The notes below the pieces were generated by a model that saw only the letters and a list, made by a program, of their open reading frames with translations, was not told the DNA's origin and did no database searches. From positions 1 through 7,097 of the forward strand of contig JAIXRX010000078.1 of assembly GCA_027485005.1 (NCBI GenBank): a stretch of 7,097 bases of DNA, given 5' to 3'. Source of the stretch: Alphaproteobacteria bacterium (GTDB taxonomy: Bacteria > Pseudomonadota > Alphaproteobacteria > Rickettsiales > JAIXRX01). Both the position numbers and the translations under genes were made by a program. Positions 6,447 through 7,097 of the stretch are shown piece after piece. The stretch's first letter is position 1, and each line of letters begins with the position of its first letter.

Positions 6447-6950
6447 ATGAAAACCACAAAACTCCACATTATTCAGGCCGACGAAGTGAACACAGGCATT
6501 AAACTTGCGGCACGCACAAAAATTGTTAAAGCGCTGAGTGGCGCTCTGGCAGACGCTTATACGCTGATGCTGAAAACCCAATATTACCACTGGAACGTGA
6601 CGGGCCCGCATTTTATTGCCCTGCATGAAATGTTTGGTGCGCAATATACTGCGCTGTTTGCGACCGTGGACGAGCTGGCGGAGCGTATTCGTGCGCTAGG
6701 CCAAGAAGCCCCTGGCACATACGCTCAATTTGCCAAACTCTCGCAGATTAAAGAGGATGCGGCCTTGCCAAAAAATTGGGGATTGATGGTGCAGCATTTA
6801 CTCGAGGGGCATGAGGCGATTGCACGCGGCTTGCGTAGTGCGATTAGTGTGGCAGAAGACGGCGAGGACAGTGCGACGGCTGATTTGCTGACGGGCAAGC
6901 TGGACGAGCATGAAAAAACCGCATGGATGCTGCGCGCGCATTTAGCCTAA
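6447..6950 (+). CDS. dps: Dps ferritin-like DNA-protection / iron-storage protein
   Basis: A 167-residue member of the Dps family, which forms 12-subunit shells that oxidise ferrous iron with hydrogen peroxide and store it, and in many species bind DNA. The family signature runs from YYHWNVTGPHFIALHEMF (46-63) to DELAERIRALG (75-85). Ferroxidase residues visible are H48, H60, D75 and E79, equivalent to E. coli H51, H63, D78 and E82. The acidic residue usually found four positions after the second His (E. coli D67) is Gly64 here. The N-terminus carries several Lys/Arg (K2, K5, K19, R23, K25, K28) that could contact DNA. The ATG at 6447 follows AGAAG (6435-6439) by 7 bases and gives the usual Dps length; an in-frame TTG at 6372 would add 25 atypical residues and overlaps the promoter. 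It is divergent from the iron receptor and probably iron-regulated with it. Confidence 0.93.
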   Translation: MKTTKLHIIQADEVNTGIKLAARTKIVKALSGALADAYTLMLKTQYYHWNVTGPHFIALHEMFGAQYTALFATVDELAERIRALGQEAPGTYAQFAKLSQIKEDAALPKNWGLMVQHLLEGHEAIARGLRSAISVAEDGEDSATADLLTGKLDEHEKTAWMLRAHLA

Positions 6951-6960
6951 TACATTTTCC

Positions 6961-7097
6961 TCCCTTCGCGCCTCCTTGCGCTCAGATGAGGATAGCTCAA
7001 GGCTGTGTCGGTCTACTGACCTTTTATGTTTGTTCCCTTTCGCGGCTACTGCCGCTCAAATGGAACTAGCTGAAGGCTCGCTCGGCTTACTAGCCTC
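6961..7097. repeat. Degenerate 74-base tandem repeat with paired mini-hairpins, running off the window
   Basis: Two copies begin at about 6961 and 7035 and align over roughly 62 bases with many substitutions. Each copy carries two short hairpins 42 bases apart. Copy 1 has GCGCC-TCCT-TGCGC (6968-6981) and GGTC-TACT-GACC (7010-7021). Copy 2 has GCGGC-TACT-GCCGC (7042-7055) and GGCT-TACT-AGCC (7084-7095). Hairpin spacing between copies is 74 bases in both cases. Three base pairs change in a compensatory way between copies. The second hairpin of copy 1 is followed by TTTT (7022-7025) and might help end the dps transcript. No open reading frame explains the region, and I do not recognise the element. 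Confidence 0.65.

Noticed and set aside
6951..7097. Minus-strand coding tail after dps
   Set aside because: The longest reading on that strand is interrupted by a stop inside the second repeat copy, and compensatory hairpin changes fit structure better than coding.

Overview
The window looks like chromosome of an alphaproteobacterium. The protein families are ordinary Gram-negative housekeeping and iron genes, and a palindrome upstream of dps fits the Irr 'ICE' operator, an alphaproteobacterial signature. I cannot name the genus. Most genes are moderately GC-rich with GCG/CGC-rich codons. The exception is one AT-richer gene at 820-1791, an Abi_2-family HEPN protein, which together with the AT-rich DNA in front of it looks acquired.

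Layout, left to right. The 3' part of a tRNA-Arg(TCT) gene (1-65, +) faces a Blc-type lipocalin lipoprotein gene (84-608, -). An AT-rich gap of about 210 bases then holds a predicted promoter, a strong hairpin with a T6 tract and a Shine-Dalgarno, leading into the Abi_2/AbiF-like gene (820-1791, +). That gene ends 5 bases from the stop codon of the convergent ampG-type muropeptide permease gene (1797-3086, -). Divergent from ampG is a small two-helix membrane protein of unknown function (3225-3896, +). A FecA-like TonB-dependent receptor (3972-6236, -) with its own strand-specific terminator follows. It is divergent from a dps ferritin-like gene (6447-6950, +). The window ends in a degenerate 74-base tandem repeat carrying two small hairpins per unit.

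How the genes relate. The receptor (iron import across the outer membrane) and Dps (iron storage, DNA protection) share one regulatory region of about 210 bases. It contains two Fur-box-like sites at the receptor promoter and an ICE-like palindrome just upstream of the dps promoter, which suggests opposite iron control of uptake and storage. Blc and AmpG are envelope maintenance functions (lipid binding; peptidoglycan recycling) with no obvious link to each other.

Most interesting point. The HEPN gene is laid out as promoter, short structured RNA ending in a terminator-like U tract, then RBS and toxin-like ORF, with no plus-strand gene nearby that would need that terminator. This resembles RNA-antitoxin/toxin loci, and AbiF-family HEPN proteins have been discussed as RNA-associated relatives of Cas13. 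The arrangement is seen in the sequence; the function is inference. The second unexplained element is the terminal 74-base repeat, where three base pairs change in a compensatory way between the two copies.
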